The notes: generated by a model from the sequence alone, not told the origin. Numbered from the stretch's first letter, positions 26,401 through 34,834 are shown. The stretch is DNA of 64,000 nucleotides from Streptomyces guryensis (GCF_021261325.1 NZ_JAJSBI010000020.1:62001-126000); one strand, 5' to 3'. Translations and numbers: made by a program.

Positions 26401-26607
26401 GTCGAACACGAGGAACTCGTCGTCGACGACGTGGAACTGGACTGGCGCCTGACCGCCGACGGCACCCTCCACGCGGCCACCCTGGAAGGCGTCGCCGCGG
26501 GCCTCGCCTGGGCGGCGGGCCAGTGGCCCCGCCGTTTCGAGGTGGCGGCACTTCTGGAGGACCCGTCGCGGACGGAGGAACTGGCCCGGGACCGCTGGTT
26601 CGACTGA
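23476..26607 (+). CDS. Sacsin/HSP90-like ATPase-domain protein
   Basis: A very long (1043 aa) cytoplasmic protein. The N-terminal ~200 residues show the GHKL ATPase fold of the sacsin N-terminal/HSP90 type: VVELAQNAADAAARANAPGR carries the Asn-containing Mg-ATP motif, GVLVAANTGAPLDATGVESL the second ATP-lid motif, and GRFGVGFAAVLAVTD the glycine-rich motif. The remaining ~800 residues are acidic and rich in Leu/Asp/Pro with no recognised domain. A chaperone-like role is suggested by the family; partners are unknown. GTG 23476 (VSKFVRPAPEG) is preferred over ATG 23461, because GGAGA lies seven bases before it. Confidence 0.86.
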   Translation: MSKFVRPAPEGADPFGTARLRRGVLDAWATSPARFREDANAEEDLVLGGYRDRLVVELAQNAADAAARANAPGRLRLTLRDGVLVAANTGAPLDATGVESLSTLRASAKRDAHDTAVGRFGVGFAAVLAVTDEPALVGRHGGVRWSLAEARELAADTARHSPGLGDEIRRRDGHVPLLRLPFAAEGTAPDPYDTAVILPLRDTAAADLAERLLRAVDDALLLALPGLEEVVVEINGDSPRTISRRTDGSFTVVDDSLGGTTHWRTSSAHGPLTPDLLADRPVEERLRPHWSLTWAVPVDATDSAPSRPRTSPVLHAPTPSDEPLGVPALLIASFPLDTTRRHAAPGPLTDFLVQRAADAYAELLADWRPVSEGIIGLVPGPLGKGELDGALRAAILERLPRTSFLPPAAEPGADPDPELPESLRPREAEIVEGAGQDTVRVLAEVLPTLLPAGLERRVELRTLGVARVPLTDAVDRLAGLEKEPGWWQRLYDSLAGVDPDRLSGLPVPLADGRTTIGPRQVLLPTADAGRIDPEVLARLGLKVAHPDAAHPLLEKLGALPATPRAVLTTPQVRAAVAASLDDEGGLDWEQEAPDAEELADTVLALVRDAGLEPGDEPWLGALALPDEDGELAPAGELVLPGSPFHQVIREDELATVDAELADRWGEQPLAACGVLANFALVRATDVVLDPDELEPREGDFAEPDDAGLLDAVDVWSEDVLDRFPDTPVPPVATELVAVRDLDLVDDDRWPQALALLAQPPLRDALTQPVRILLPDGTHEVVRPYTAWWLRGHPVLDGRRPAGLLASGGDPLLRGLYDEADATGFDDEQVLRALGVRTSVSALLDEPGGAAELLDRLADPDRVVTGAQLHALYGALADLDPEQVTLPDELRAVVDGRVEVVDAADAVVVDSPDLLPFTEGVPLLPVRPARAAELAELFQVRRLSESVTGEVTSEGTEHEVPDPVRILLGARTPATYVEHEELVVDDVELDWRLTADGTLHAATLEGVAAGLAWAAGQWPRRFEVAALLEDPSRTEELARDRWFD

Positions 26608-26759
26608 CGGGCCGGGGCCGGCCGTTTCCCTGATCTTGGTAAGGGTTTCGTAAGTCGCGTCAAAAATCCTTATCTGTCGTACAACTTTCCACAACCGTCA
26701 CGGATCTGATCCCCTGAGCCAACAGGCTCCACGATCACTTTTCTCCACTTGGGGAACAC

Positions 26760-27644
26760 ATGCGCATACGTGCCACTGTGGCCGCCGTCTCCGGCGCCCT
26801 GGCCCTTTCCGCCCTCGCTCTGCCGACCGCGCACGCCGCCGACGCCCCGTCGTACAAGACGGAGGCCGCGAAGATCCTCGCCGCGCAGTCCGGCAAGACC
26901 GCGTTCAGCAGCGAAGCCGCCGCCGCGGACCTGGGCGTCACCTTCTCCAACCTCAAGATCGCCAAGGCGGTCAAGGTCGGTACCACGAACCACGTCTCCA
27001 CCACGGTCACCTACACGCTGACCCACGGGGCGAACTACGACATCAACTCCAGCGACTTCGACAGCGGCCCGCTCATCTACAAGGGCACCTCGGTCACAGA
27101 CGCCCAGAACGTCCTCGGCGGCGAGCTGCCCGCCACCTGCACGGCCACCTCGGCCACCACGGCCAACTGCAAGGGCAACATCGACATCTTCCCGATCAAC
27201 GAGGGCGGCACCGCCGGTGACCTGCTCAACTCGGACGCGGGCAAGTGGTCGGCCGGCGCGATCGCGCTGCAGTACAGCACCGGGAACCACTCCCTGCAGG
27301 GCGGCCTCGGCAGCACCCTCGTCCAGCGCAACTCCAGTCTGACGGTCAACGCCACGCCGGAGCCGGTGAAGAAGGGCAAGACGATCACCGTCGTCGGCAA
27401 GCTCTCCCGCGCCAACTGGGAGGACAACAAGTACCACGGCTACAGCACCCAGCCGGTGCAGCTGCAGTTCCGCAAGAAGGGCTCCGGCACCTACACCACG
27501 CTGAAGACCATCAAGACGAACACCACGGGTGACCTGAAGACGACGACCACGGCCACGGTCGACGGCTACTACCGCTACTCCTTCGCGGGCACCACGACGA
27601 CCCCGGCGGTCAACGCCACGGGCGACTTCGTCGACGTGCAGTAA
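26760..27644 (+). CDS. Secreted beta-rich protein
   Basis: A 294-aa exported protein: a Sec signal peptide (MRIRATVAAVSGALALSALA, cleavage likely after AHA at ~26), then Thr/Asn/Gly-rich beta-strand sequence. The C-terminal ~95 residues (TPEPVKKGKTITVVGKLSRA, then KKGSGTYTTLKTIKTNTTGD) resemble an Ig-like fold with the YRYSFAGTTTT ending seen in other secreted Streptomyces proteins. No catalytic motif. Released to the medium or loosely wall-bound. The upstream 150 bp are AT-richer and contain GAGCC-AACA-GGCTC. It converges with the P-type ATPase gene, 6 bp apart. Confidence 0.83.
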   Translation: MRIRATVAAVSGALALSALALPTAHAADAPSYKTEAAKILAAQSGKTAFSSEAAAADLGVTFSNLKIAKAVKVGTTNHVSTTVTYTLTHGANYDINSSDFDSGPLIYKGTSVTDAQNVLGGELPATCTATSATTANCKGNIDIFPINEGGTAGDLLNSDAGKWSAGAIALQYSTGNHSLQGGLGSTLVQRNSSLTVNATPEPVKKGKTITVVGKLSRANWEDNKYHGYSTQPVQLQFRKKGSGTYTTLKTIKTNTTGDLKTTTTATVDGYYRYSFAGTTTTPAVNATGDFVDVQ

Positions 27645-27650
27645 GCAGGC

Positions 27651-30050
27651 CTAGGCCGGGAAACGGCGGTCGACCCACTTCCACAGCAACTCCAGGGCGA
27701 CCGCCGCCACCGCCGCGATGCCGACCGCGACCCACGGCATCGTCACGCCGACCAGCTTCAGCGCGAAGAAGTGCTGGAGCTGCGGCACGATCAGCACGAA
27801 GAGGAACGCCACGCCCATCGAGGCCACCAGGGCGATCCGCCACCAGGTGTAGGGGCGGGCGACGATCGCCAGGATCCACATGGAGATCAGGAACAGGGTC
27901 AGCGTGGCGGCGCTGGTCTCCGCGGCCAACTGGCCCGGCCCGGTGTAGTAGTGACGGGCGATCAGATACATCACGAAGGTGGCCACCGCGGCCACCACCC
28001 CGCCCGGGACCGAGTACCGCATCACCCGCCGTACGAAGTGGGGTTTCGCCCGTTCCTTGTTGGGGGCCAGGGCGAGGAAGAAGGCCGGGATGCCGATCGT
28101 CAGGGTGGACAGCAGCGTCAGGTGCCTCGGCAGGAACGGGTATTCCACCTGCCAGCACACCACCAGCACCGCCAGCAGCACCGAGTAGACCGTCTTCACC
28201 AGGAACAGTGTCGCCACGCGCGTGATGTTGCCGATGACCCGCCGGCCCTCCGCCACGACCGACGGCAGCGTCGCGAAGCTGTTGTTCAGCAGCACGATCT
28301 GCGCGACCGCCCGGGTGGCCTCCGAGCCCGAGCCCATGGACACGCCGATGTCGGCGTCCTTGAGGGCCAGTACGTCGTTCACACCGTCGCCGGTCATCGC
28401 GACCGTGTGCCCGCGGGACTGCAGGGCGCCCACCATGTCCCTCTTCTGCTGCGGGGTGACCCGCCCGAACACCGTGCCCTTGTCGAGGGACTTCGCCATC
28501 TCCTCCTGCTCGGAGGGAAGGCGGCGCGCGTCCACGGTCGTGCCGGTCAGCCCCAGCTTGGCGGCCACCGCGCCGACCGACACGGCGTTGTCGCCGGAGA
28601 TGACCTTGGCGCGGACGTCCTGGTCGGCGAAGTAGCGCAGGGTGTCGGCCGCGTCGGGACGAAGGCGCTGTTCGAGGACGACGAGCGCCGCGGGCCTGGC
28701 CCCCTTCGCGGGCTCGGAATCGTCCAGGTCGCGGCCGGCCCGGGCGAGCAGCAGCACCCGTAGGCCCTGCTCGTTGAGCCGCCCGGTCTCCTTGAGGGCC
28801 GGGTCGCCGGCGGCGAGGAGCACGTCGGGTGCCCCCAGCAGCCACGTACTGGACTCGCCGTTGCCCTCGCTGAACGTGGCGCCGCTGTACTTGCGGGCGG
28901 AGGAGAAGGGCAGGGACTCGGTGCAGCGCCAGTCCTCGACGTCCGGGTAGGCGTCGATGATCGCCTGGAGGGAGGCGTTGGGGCGCGGGTCGGACTCGCC
29001 GAGGGCGCCGAGCACCTTGCGTACGTACGACTCGTCGGCGCCCTGCAGCGGCCTCAGCTCCGTGACGTCCATGCCGCCCTCGGTGAGGGTGCCGGTCTTG
29101 TCGAGGCAGACGGTGTCGATACGGGCGAGGCCCTCGATGGCGGGGAGTTCCTGGACCAGGCACTGTTTCCGGCCAAGCCGGATGACGCCTATCGCGAAGG
29201 CCACCGAGGTCAGCAGGACCAGCCCCTCCGGGACCATGGGTACTATGCCGCCGACCGTCCGGGCGACGGAGTCCTTGAAGCCGTGCTGCTTGACCACCAG
29301 CTGGCTGATCACCAGACCGATCGCGGTCGGGATCATCATCCACGTCACGTACTTGAGGATCGTCGAGATGCCGGTGCGCAGCTCGGAGTGGACGAGGGTG
29401 AAGCGTGACGCCTCCTCGGCGAGCTGGGCGGCGTAGGCCTCGCGGCCCACCTTGGTGGCCTTGAAGGCGCCGCCCCCGGCCACCACGAAGCTGCCCGACA
29501 TGACCTGGTCCCCGGGCTTCTTGACCACCGGGTCGGCCTCGCCGGTGAGCAGCGACTCGTCGATCTCCAGCCCGTCGGCCTCGACGCACACCCCGTCGAC
29601 CACGGCCTTGTCCCCCGGCCCGATCTCGATCAGGTCGTCCAGCACGATCTCCGAGGTGCTGATCGCGGCGGCCGCCCCGGCCCGGCGCACCATGGGCCGC
29701 GACTCCCCGATCACCGCCAGTGAGTCCAGGGTCTTCTTCGCCCGCCACTCCTGGATGATGCCGATGCCGGTGTTGGCGATGATCACGTAGCCGAAGAGGC
29801 TGTCCTGGAACGGCGCGACGAACAGCATGATCAGCCAGAGCACACCGATGATCGCGTTGAACCGGGTGAAGACGTTCGCGCGGACGATCTCGCCCATCGA
29901 CCGGCTGCTGCGCACCGGAACGTCGTTGACCTGCCCCCGCGTGACCCGCTCGGCCACCTCGGCCGCGCTCAGCCCCCGCGCTGCCGCCGCAACGGGTATG
30001 GGCACGGGGTGCACAGGGTCGAGCTCCGCGCCCGCGTCGATGTGGGTCAT
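27651..30050 (-). CDS. Cation-translocating P-type ATPase (CtpE-like)
   Basis: A 799-aa membrane cation pump. It has the phosphorylation motif CLDKTGTLTEGG, the LTGEADPV actuator loop, PMVPEGLVLL in the ion-binding helix and the hinge MTGDGVNDVLALKDADIGVS. About ten membrane helices are present: pairs near residues 65-100 and 230-290, and six at the C-terminus. The features match the CtpE group of actinobacteria (P2-like; mycobacterial CtpE imports or handles Ca2+), so calcium is the most likely ion. ATG 30050 starts MTHIDAGAELDP. It is a stand-alone gene with an interspersed repeat upstream. Confidence 0.92.
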   Translation of the reverse strand: MTHIDAGAELDPVHPVPIPVAAAARGLSAAEVAERVTRGQVNDVPVRSSRSMGEIVRANVFTRFNAIIGVLWLIMLFVAPFQDSLFGYVIIANTGIGIIQEWRAKKTLDSLAVIGESRPMVRRAGAAAAISTSEIVLDDLIEIGPGDKAVVDGVCVEADGLEIDESLLTGEADPVVKKPGDQVMSGSFVVAGGGAFKATKVGREAYAAQLAEEASRFTLVHSELRTGISTILKYVTWMMIPTAIGLVISQLVVKQHGFKDSVARTVGGIVPMVPEGLVLLTSVAFAIGVIRLGRKQCLVQELPAIEGLARIDTVCLDKTGTLTEGGMDVTELRPLQGADESYVRKVLGALGESDPRPNASLQAIIDAYPDVEDWRCTESLPFSSARKYSGATFSEGNGESSTWLLGAPDVLLAAGDPALKETGRLNEQGLRVLLLARAGRDLDDSEPAKGARPAALVVLEQRLRPDAADTLRYFADQDVRAKVISGDNAVSVGAVAAKLGLTGTTVDARRLPSEQEEMAKSLDKGTVFGRVTPQQKRDMVGALQSRGHTVAMTGDGVNDVLALKDADIGVSMGSGSEATRAVAQIVLLNNSFATLPSVVAEGRRVIGNITRVATLFLVKTVYSVLLAVLVVCWQVEYPFLPRHLTLLSTLTIGIPAFFLALAPNKERAKPHFVRRVMRYSVPGGVVAAVATFVMYLIARHYYTGPGQLAAETSAATLTLFLISMWILAIVARPYTWWRIALVASMGVAFLFVLIVPQLQHFFALKLVGVTMPWVAVGIAAVAAVALELLWKWVDRRFPA

Positions 30051-30160
30051 ACATTCGACGGTACGTGCGGATTTACGCCTTCACCCGCCGAGTGCCCGGA
30101 AGATCCGACCTGGGGAGGAGCCAACTCGTGCGGTGGTTGTACGCGGCGGCTCGGGCCCTG

Positions 30161-30235
30161 CTGGGGGCTGCCGCCCCCGGACCCCCGCTTCGGCCTGAAC
30201 GGCCTCGTCCTCAAACGCCGGATGTGCTGGAGCGT
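30161..30235. repeat. Streptomyces interspersed GC hairpin repeat (type B, short form)
   Basis: Contains GGGGGCTGCCGCCCCC (30163-30178), ACCCCCGCTTCGGCCTGAAC and CGGCCTCGTCCTCAAACGCC, closely matching 23260-23320. It lies between the P-type ATPase start and the end of the DUF2530 gene. Confidence 0.75.
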
Positions 30236-30492
30236 GGCGCAGACTCCGCGGCGGCTGCCCGCTTGATGGCCGCGTCCCGCTTCCTGACGAACCAGACTCC
30301 GTAGAGCCCGAGCACGCCCCCGGCCAGGCAGGTCCACAGCCACCACAGGTGCCCGTGGTCGTCGAGCCAGCCGTAGAAGGGGAGCTGGACGAGGAAGAGG
30401 ACGAACCAGAGGATCGTGCCGCCGGTGATGGTGGCGACCACGGGGCCCTCAAGGGGCTCCGGCGCCTCGTGCTGGGGGGTCCACTTCGCCAT
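30211..30492 (-). CDS. DUF2530-type small membrane protein
   Basis: A 93-aa protein with two membrane helices: ATITGGTILWFVLFLVQLPF, and WWLWTCLAGGVLGLYGVWFV, separated by a short DDHGH loop. The pattern matches DUF2530, a small actinobacterial membrane family without known function. The C-terminal tail is basic, then Ser-rich. ATG 30492 (MAKWTPQHEAPEP) is used; an in-frame GTG two codons earlier is possible. Its coding sequence overlaps the end of the interspersed repeat. It is divergent from the purine permease gene, 117 bp away. Confidence 0.85.
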   Translation of the reverse strand: MAKWTPQHEAPEPLEGPVVATITGGTILWFVLFLVQLPFYGWLDDHGHLWWLWTCLAGGVLGLYGVWFVRKRDAAIKRAAAAESAPRSSTSGV

Positions 30493-30609
30493 GTGCACAG
30501 CTTACGAGGCGATGGGGTCTACGCGCGGAGATAGCGCCACCGGAGTCATATGTTCATACTGAAACCGTTTGCGCTCGGCGCTGTCTGCTTCTACTCGTAG
30601 GAACATCCA

Positions 30610-32061
30610 ATGTCCACCTCGGCCCCCGCCAAGGTCCCCACCCCCGAACAGTCGGGGAAGGCGCCCGCCTCCGGCGCTCTCGACCGCTACTTCAAGATCT
30701 CCGAGCGTGGCAGCAGCCTGCCGCGCGAGATCCGCGGCGGTTTCGCCACCTTCTTCGCGATGGCCTACATCATCGTGCTGAACCCGATCATCCTGGGCAG
30801 CGCGAAGGACATGTACGGACACCAGCTCGACAACGGTCAGCTGGTCACGGCGACGGCGGTGACGGCGGCGTTCGCCACCCTCCTCATGGGTGTCGTCGGC
30901 AACGTGCCGATCGCGCTCGCCGCCGGACTGGGCGTGAACTCGGTCGTCGCGCTCCAGCTGGCTCCCCGGATGTCCTGGCCGGACGCCATGGGCATGGTGG
31001 TGCTGGCCGGCTTCATCGTGATGGTGCTCGTCGCCACGGGCCTGCGCGAGCGCGTCATGAACGCCGTGCCCTACAGCCTGCGCAAGGCGATCTCCATCGG
31101 TATCGGCCTGTTCATCATGCTGATCGGCCTGGTCGACTCTGGCTTCGTCTCACGGATCCCGGACGTCGCCCAGACCACCGTCCCGCTCCAGCTCGGCACG
31201 ACCGGCCACCTCAACGGCTGGCCGGTCCTCGTCTTCATCCTGGGCGCGCTGCTCACCCTCGCGCTGATCGTCCGCAAGGTCTCCGGCGCGATCCTGATCT
31301 CGATCGTCACGATGACGGTCCTCGCGCTGATCATCGACGCCGTCGCGAAGGTCCCGACCTGGGGCCTGACGACGCCCAAGTGGCCCGGCAACCCGGTCGC
31401 CACCCCGGACTTCGGCCTGATCGGAAAGGTCAGCCTGTTCGGCGGCTTCTCCCATGTCGGCGTGCTGACCGGCATCCTCTTCGTCTTCACCGTGCTGCTG
31501 TCGTGCTTCTTCGACGCGATGGGCACGATCATGGGCGTCGGCGACGAGGCCAAGCTGACCGACGCCCAGGGCTATATGCCGGGCATCAACAAGGTCCTGT
31601 TCGTCGACGGCCTCGCGGTCGCGGCCGGCGGCGCCAGCTCCTCCTCGGCGACCACCGCGTTCGTGGAGTCCACGGCGGGTGTCGGCGAGGGGGCCCGTAC
31701 CGGCTTCGCGAACGTCGTCACCGGCGGGCTGTTCGCCATCGCCCTGTTCCTGACCCCCGTCGCCACGATGGTCCCGTCCCAGGCGGCCACTCCCGCCCTG
31801 CTCGCGGTGGGCTTCCTGATCCTGGCGGGCTCGGTCAAGGAGATCGACTGGGCCGACTACACGATCGCCATCCCCGCCTTCGTGACGATGGTGATGATGC
31901 CGTTCACCTACTCGATCACCAACGGCATCGGCATGGGCTTCATCACCTTCGCGGTGCTGCGTCTGGCGGCCGGACGGGGTCGGGACGTCCCGGTGGCGAT
32001 GTACGTCGTCGCGGCGGTGTTCGGCTTCTACTACCTCATGCCGGCGCTCGGTCTCACGTGA
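30610..32061 (+). CDS. NCS2-family purine permease (guanine/hypoxanthine type)
   Basis: A 483-aa proton-coupled nucleobase transporter of the AzgA/PbuG branch of the NCS2 family. Signature stretches are FFAMAYIIVLNPIILG, IALAAGLGVNSVVALQLAP, SCFFDAMGTIMGVGDEA and GASSSSATTAFVESTAGVGE, with Glu and Asp residues positioned for purine binding. It has around 12-14 membrane helices. It probably imports hypoxanthine, guanine or adenine; the choice cannot be made from sequence. The stop codon lies in a 15-bp tandem repeat shared with the next gene's 3' end. Confidence 0.93.
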   Translation: MSTSAPAKVPTPEQSGKAPASGALDRYFKISERGSSLPREIRGGFATFFAMAYIIVLNPIILGSAKDMYGHQLDNGQLVTATAVTAAFATLLMGVVGNVPIALAAGLGVNSVVALQLAPRMSWPDAMGMVVLAGFIVMVLVATGLRERVMNAVPYSLRKAISIGIGLFIMLIGLVDSGFVSRIPDVAQTTVPLQLGTTGHLNGWPVLVFILGALLTLALIVRKVSGAILISIVTMTVLALIIDAVAKVPTWGLTTPKWPGNPVATPDFGLIGKVSLFGGFSHVGVLTGILFVFTVLLSCFFDAMGTIMGVGDEAKLTDAQGYMPGINKVLFVDGLAVAAGGASSSSATTAFVESTAGVGEGARTGFANVVTGGLFAIALFLTPVATMVPSQAATPALLAVGFLILAGSVKEIDWADYTIAIPAFVTMVMMPFTYSITNGIGMGFITFAVLRLAAGRGRDVPVAMYVVAAVFGFYYLMPALGLT

Positions 32062-32096
32062 CGCCGTCTCACGTCACGCCGTCTCACGTCACGCCG
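32052..32096. repeat. 15-bp tandem repeat (3 copies) spanning two stop codons
   Basis: Three units of TCTCACGTSACGCCG at 32052-32066, 32067-32081 and 32082-32096. The first copy contains the TGA of the permease gene and the third contains the last codons and TGA of the convergent RHH gene. One unit differs at one base (G/C). Confidence 0.88.
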
Positions 32097-32266
32097 TAGA
32101 ACCTCTCGGTCTCCTCCACGGCGGACTGGAAGCGCTCGTCGAAGTCATCCCGAATGAGCGTCCGGACGACATAGTCCTGGACGCTCATTCCTCTTTTGGC
32201 GGCGTGGTGCCGGAGCCGTTCGAGCAGCTCTCCGTCCATCCGCAGGCTGAGCACTGTGGTCCCCAT
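32084..32266 (-). CDS. Ribbon-helix-helix (CopG/Arc-type) protein
   Basis: A 60-aa DNA-binding protein: TTVLSLRMDGELLERLRHHA forms the beta strand and first helix, and KRGMSVQDYVVRTLIRD the second helix of an RHH fold. Such proteins act as dimeric repressors and often as antitoxins. No toxin gene is next to it: the neighbour downstream is the purine permease and the MarR gene lies upstream and divergent. It may therefore be a solitary regulator. ATG 32266 is the natural start. Confidence 0.84.
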   Translation of the reverse strand: MGTTVLSLRMDGELLERLRHHAAKRGMSVQDYVVRTLIRDDFDERFQSAVEETERFYGVT

Positions 32267-32395
32267 GCCTACGAGGGTCGCGGCACCCTTCGGCGCGGCG
32301 TGTCACGTTCCGCGTCTCCATCACCCATATGAGTGATGTTCCGGTTCAGTGGCCCGGGTCACGGGAATCCCGCCGCGTTCCCGCTTGTTTAGCGA

Positions 32396-32411
32396 GGGTA
32401 ATGAGTTACCC
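32396..32411. promoter_or_regulatory. MarR-type operator candidate
   Basis: GGGTAATGAGTTACCC, a 6-bp inverted repeat with a 4-nt spacer, ends 7 bp before the MarR start codon. Flanking TTAG/CTAA extend the symmetry. Position and size fit autorepression by the MarR protein; inferred. Confidence 0.6.
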
Positions 32412-32418
32412 TAAAGAG

Positions 32419-32856
32419 ATGTCGGACCTTAGCCATGGCGACGACGCTGCCGCCGTGAACTCCCTGCGATCAGCTGTCATGCGGCTGTCCCGTCGGCTCA
32501 AGCACCAGCGGGTCGACGAGTCGCTCAGCCCCACCGAGATGTCGGTGCTGGGCACCCTCTCCAACTGCGGTAGCGCCACGCCGGGCGAGCTCGCCCGCAA
32601 GGAGCACGTGCAGCCGCCGTCGATGACCCGCATCGTCGCGCTGCTCGAGGCCAAGGGGCTGGTCCGGCTGGAGCCGCACCCCGAGGACCGGCGACAGAAG
32701 GTCGTCACCAAGACCGAACAGGCCGAGGCCATGCTCGCGGAGAGCCGCGCCAAGCGGAACGCGTTCCTCGCCAACCTGGTCGACGGCCTCGACGAGGACG
32801 AGTGGGCGAAACTGCGCGCCGCCGCCCCCGTGCTGGAGAAACTCGCGCACCTGTAA
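32419..32856 (+). CDS. MarR-family transcriptional regulator
   Basis: A 145-aa winged-helix repressor. The helix-turn-helix is around residues 48-75 (ATPGELARKEHVQPPSMTRI), and the wing carries LVRLEPHPEDRRQKVVTKT, with the conserved Asp-Arg-Arg of MarR proteins. It probably controls itself and the MFS exporter gene that follows 23 bp downstream in the same direction, responding to a small aromatic or drug-like ligand. ATG 32419, with AAAGAG before it, is preferred over the ATG at 32401, which sits inside the operator palindrome. Confidence 0.92.
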   Translation: MSDLSHGDDAAAVNSLRSAVMRLSRRLKHQRVDESLSPTEMSVLGTLSNCGSATPGELARKEHVQPPSMTRIVALLEAKGLVRLEPHPEDRRQKVVTKTEQAEAMLAESRAKRNAFLANLVDGLDEDEWAKLRAAAPVLEKLAHL

Positions 32857-32879
32857 GCCACATCGAGGAGGCGACCCTT

Positions 32880-34238
32880 TTGAGTACGGGACCCGGAGCA
32901 GATTCCGCCCCCGCACCGACACCTACTACCCCCGTTCCACCCCCGCTCTCCCGCAGGTCCTCGATGTTCAGCTCGCTGAAGGTCAGGAACTACCGCCTGT
33001 TCTTCCTCGGCCAGGTCGTCTCCAACATAGGCACCTGGATGCAGCGCATCGCCCAGGACTGGCTGGTCCTGAGTCTCACCGGCTCCGCCACGGCCGTCGG
33101 CGTCACGACGGCCCTGCAGTTCCTGCCGATGCTGCTCCTCGGCCTCTACGGCGGCGTCCTCGTCGACCGCCTGTCCAAGCGCCGCACACTGCTCGTCACC
33201 CAGACCTCGATGGCCGTCACCGGCATCGTGCTCGCCGCGCTCACCCTCTCCGGCCACGTCCAGGTCTGGCACGTCTACCTCGCGGCCTGCGCCGTCGGCC
33301 TCGCCACGGTCGTCGACAACCCGGCCCGCCAGTCCTTCGTCTCCGAGATGGTCGGCCCGGCGCAGCTGCAGAACGCGGTCAGCCTCAACTCCGCCAACTT
33401 CCAGTCCGCCCGTCTGGTCGGCCCCGCCGTGGCCGGCCTGATGATCACCGGCGTGGGCACCGGCTGGGCGTTCCTCTTCAACGGCCTGTCCTTCGTCGCC
33501 CCGGTCGCCGGCCTGCTGCTGATGCGGGCGCGCGAGCTGCACGTCGTCGAACGGGCACCGCGCGGAAAGGGCCAGCTGCGCGAGGGACTCCACTACGTCG
33601 CCGGCCGCCCGGACCTGATCTGGACGATCGTCCTGGTCGGGTTCATCGGCACCTTCGGCTTCAACTTCCCGGTCTACCTCTCGGCCTTCGCGAACGACGT
33701 CTTCCACGCGGGCGCCGGCTCCTACAGCCTCTTCAACACGCTGATGGCGGTCGGTTCGCTGGCGGGCGCCCTGCTCGCCGCCCGGCGCGGCACCGCCCGG
33801 ATGCGCGTCCTGATCGCGGCGGCGGTGGCCTTCGGCACGATGGAGATCGTCGCCGCGACCGCCCCCTCGCTCTGGCTGTTCGCCCTGCTGATGGCTCCAC
33901 TCGGCATGTTCGGCATGACGCTCAACGTCACCGCCAACACCAGCATCCAGATGGGCACCGACCCGGCCATGCGCGGCCGGGTCATGGCCCTCTACATGAT
34001 GGTCTTCCTCGGCGGGTCCCCGGTCGGCGCACCCATCGCGGGCTGGGTCACGGACTCGTACGGCGTCCGGGCGGGCCTGGCCGTCGGGGGCGCGATCGCC
34101 ACGGCGGCCGCCGTCACCATCGGTGTGGTCCTGGCGCGGGTCGGCGGACTACGCCTGTCGGTCGGCTGGAACAAGGGCCATCCGCACGTCCGGTTCGTTC
34201 CGCGGGAGCGGCCGGAGGAGCTGGCCGCGGTGGCGTAG
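32880..34238 (+). CDS. MFS exporter (MFS_3/EntS-like), partner of MarR
   Basis: A 452-aa major facilitator with 12 predicted helices, of the group that includes the enterobactin exporter EntS. Typical stretches: NYRLFFLGQVVSNIGTWMQR before helix 1, LLGLYGGVLVDRLSKRRTLL as motif A, and ARQSFVSEMVGPAQLQNAVS. The N-terminus is Pro/Ser-rich (~30 residues). The start is TTG 32880 (LSTGPGADS), set by GAGGAGG at 32866-32872; ATG 32964 within the sequence is a less likely alternative. The operon with MarR suggests efflux of a toxic compound that MarR senses. Confidence 0.88.
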   Translation: MSTGPGADSAPAPTPTTPVPPPLSRRSSMFSSLKVRNYRLFFLGQVVSNIGTWMQRIAQDWLVLSLTGSATAVGVTTALQFLPMLLLGLYGGVLVDRLSKRRTLLVTQTSMAVTGIVLAALTLSGHVQVWHVYLAACAVGLATVVDNPARQSFVSEMVGPAQLQNAVSLNSANFQSARLVGPAVAGLMITGVGTGWAFLFNGLSFVAPVAGLLLMRARELHVVERAPRGKGQLREGLHYVAGRPDLIWTIVLVGFIGTFGFNFPVYLSAFANDVFHAGAGSYSLFNTLMAVGSLAGALLAARRGTARMRVLIAAAVAFGTMEIVAATAPSLWLFALLMAPLGMFGMTLNVTANTSIQMGTDPAMRGRVMALYMMVFLGGSPVGAPIAGWVTDSYGVRAGLAVGGAIATAAAVTIGVVLARVGGLRLSVGWNKGHPHVRFVPRERPEELAAVA

Positions 34239-34246
34239 GGCGGGGG

Positions 34247-34834
34247 TCAGTCGCGGGGGAACTCGTCGGTCCTGAGGACGAGGCCGACCGAGGTGCCGGT
34301 CAGGTCGATGTCCTCCCCGAAGGAGAAGCTGACCTGGCTGTGGTACTTGCCGTCCTTCGGCAGGGTGTGCAGGTGCCACTCTCCGGTGTACGGGTCCACG
34401 ACCAGGTACACCGGGACCTCGGCCGCGGCGTAGACATCCTTCTTCGGGCCGTAGTCGTTGGCCGCCGTGTCCTTGGAGATGACCTCGGCCACGAATTCGA
34501 CGTCCTGATAGCGCCAGCGGCCCTTGCTGTCCTTGACCGACCGTTCGGCCATGGCCGCCAGGTCGCAGGCGAAGCCGTTCAGATGCCCGGGGAAGTCGAT
34601 CCGGACGTCCGATGCCAACCGCTTCTGGGAGTACTTGGCGTCCAACTGCTTCGCGATACCGAAGATGATCTCCCAGTGGTTCTGCCGCTGCGGTGACATG
34701 AAGATGTTCCCCCCGACGATCTCGATCTTCGTACCCTCGGGGATGGGCATCTTCTCAAGCCACTCGAACAGGACGTCCAGCGTCAGCTCGCTGCACTCCT
34801 CGGCCATCTCGATCCTGTCGTCAAGGACGGTCAT
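34247..34834 (-). CDS. Uma2-family endonuclease-like protein (copy 1)
   Basis: A 195-aa member of the Uma2 (DUF820) family, which has a PD-(D/E)XK nuclease fold; cellular role uncertain. Visible family motifs: IEIVGGNIFMSPQ, SDVRIDFPG, FACDLAAMAE and VEFVAEVISKDTAANDYGPK, followed by YAAAEVPVYLVVDPYTGEWH. The catalytic Asp/Glu-X-Lys elements appear kept. The RBS GGGAGGAG precedes ATG 34834. Uma2 genes are typically multi-copy in Streptomyces; a second copy is at 44864-45457 and the two share their upstream sequences. Confidence 0.88.
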   Translation of the reverse strand: MTVLDDRIEMAEECSELTLDVLFEWLEKMPIPEGTKIEIVGGNIFMSPQRQNHWEIIFGIAKQLDAKYSQKRLASDVRIDFPGHLNGFACDLAAMAERSVKDSKGRWRYQDVEFVAEVISKDTAANDYGPKKDVYAAAEVPVYLVVDPYTGEWHLHTLPKDGKYHSQVSFSFGEDIDLTGTSVGLVLRTDEFPRD

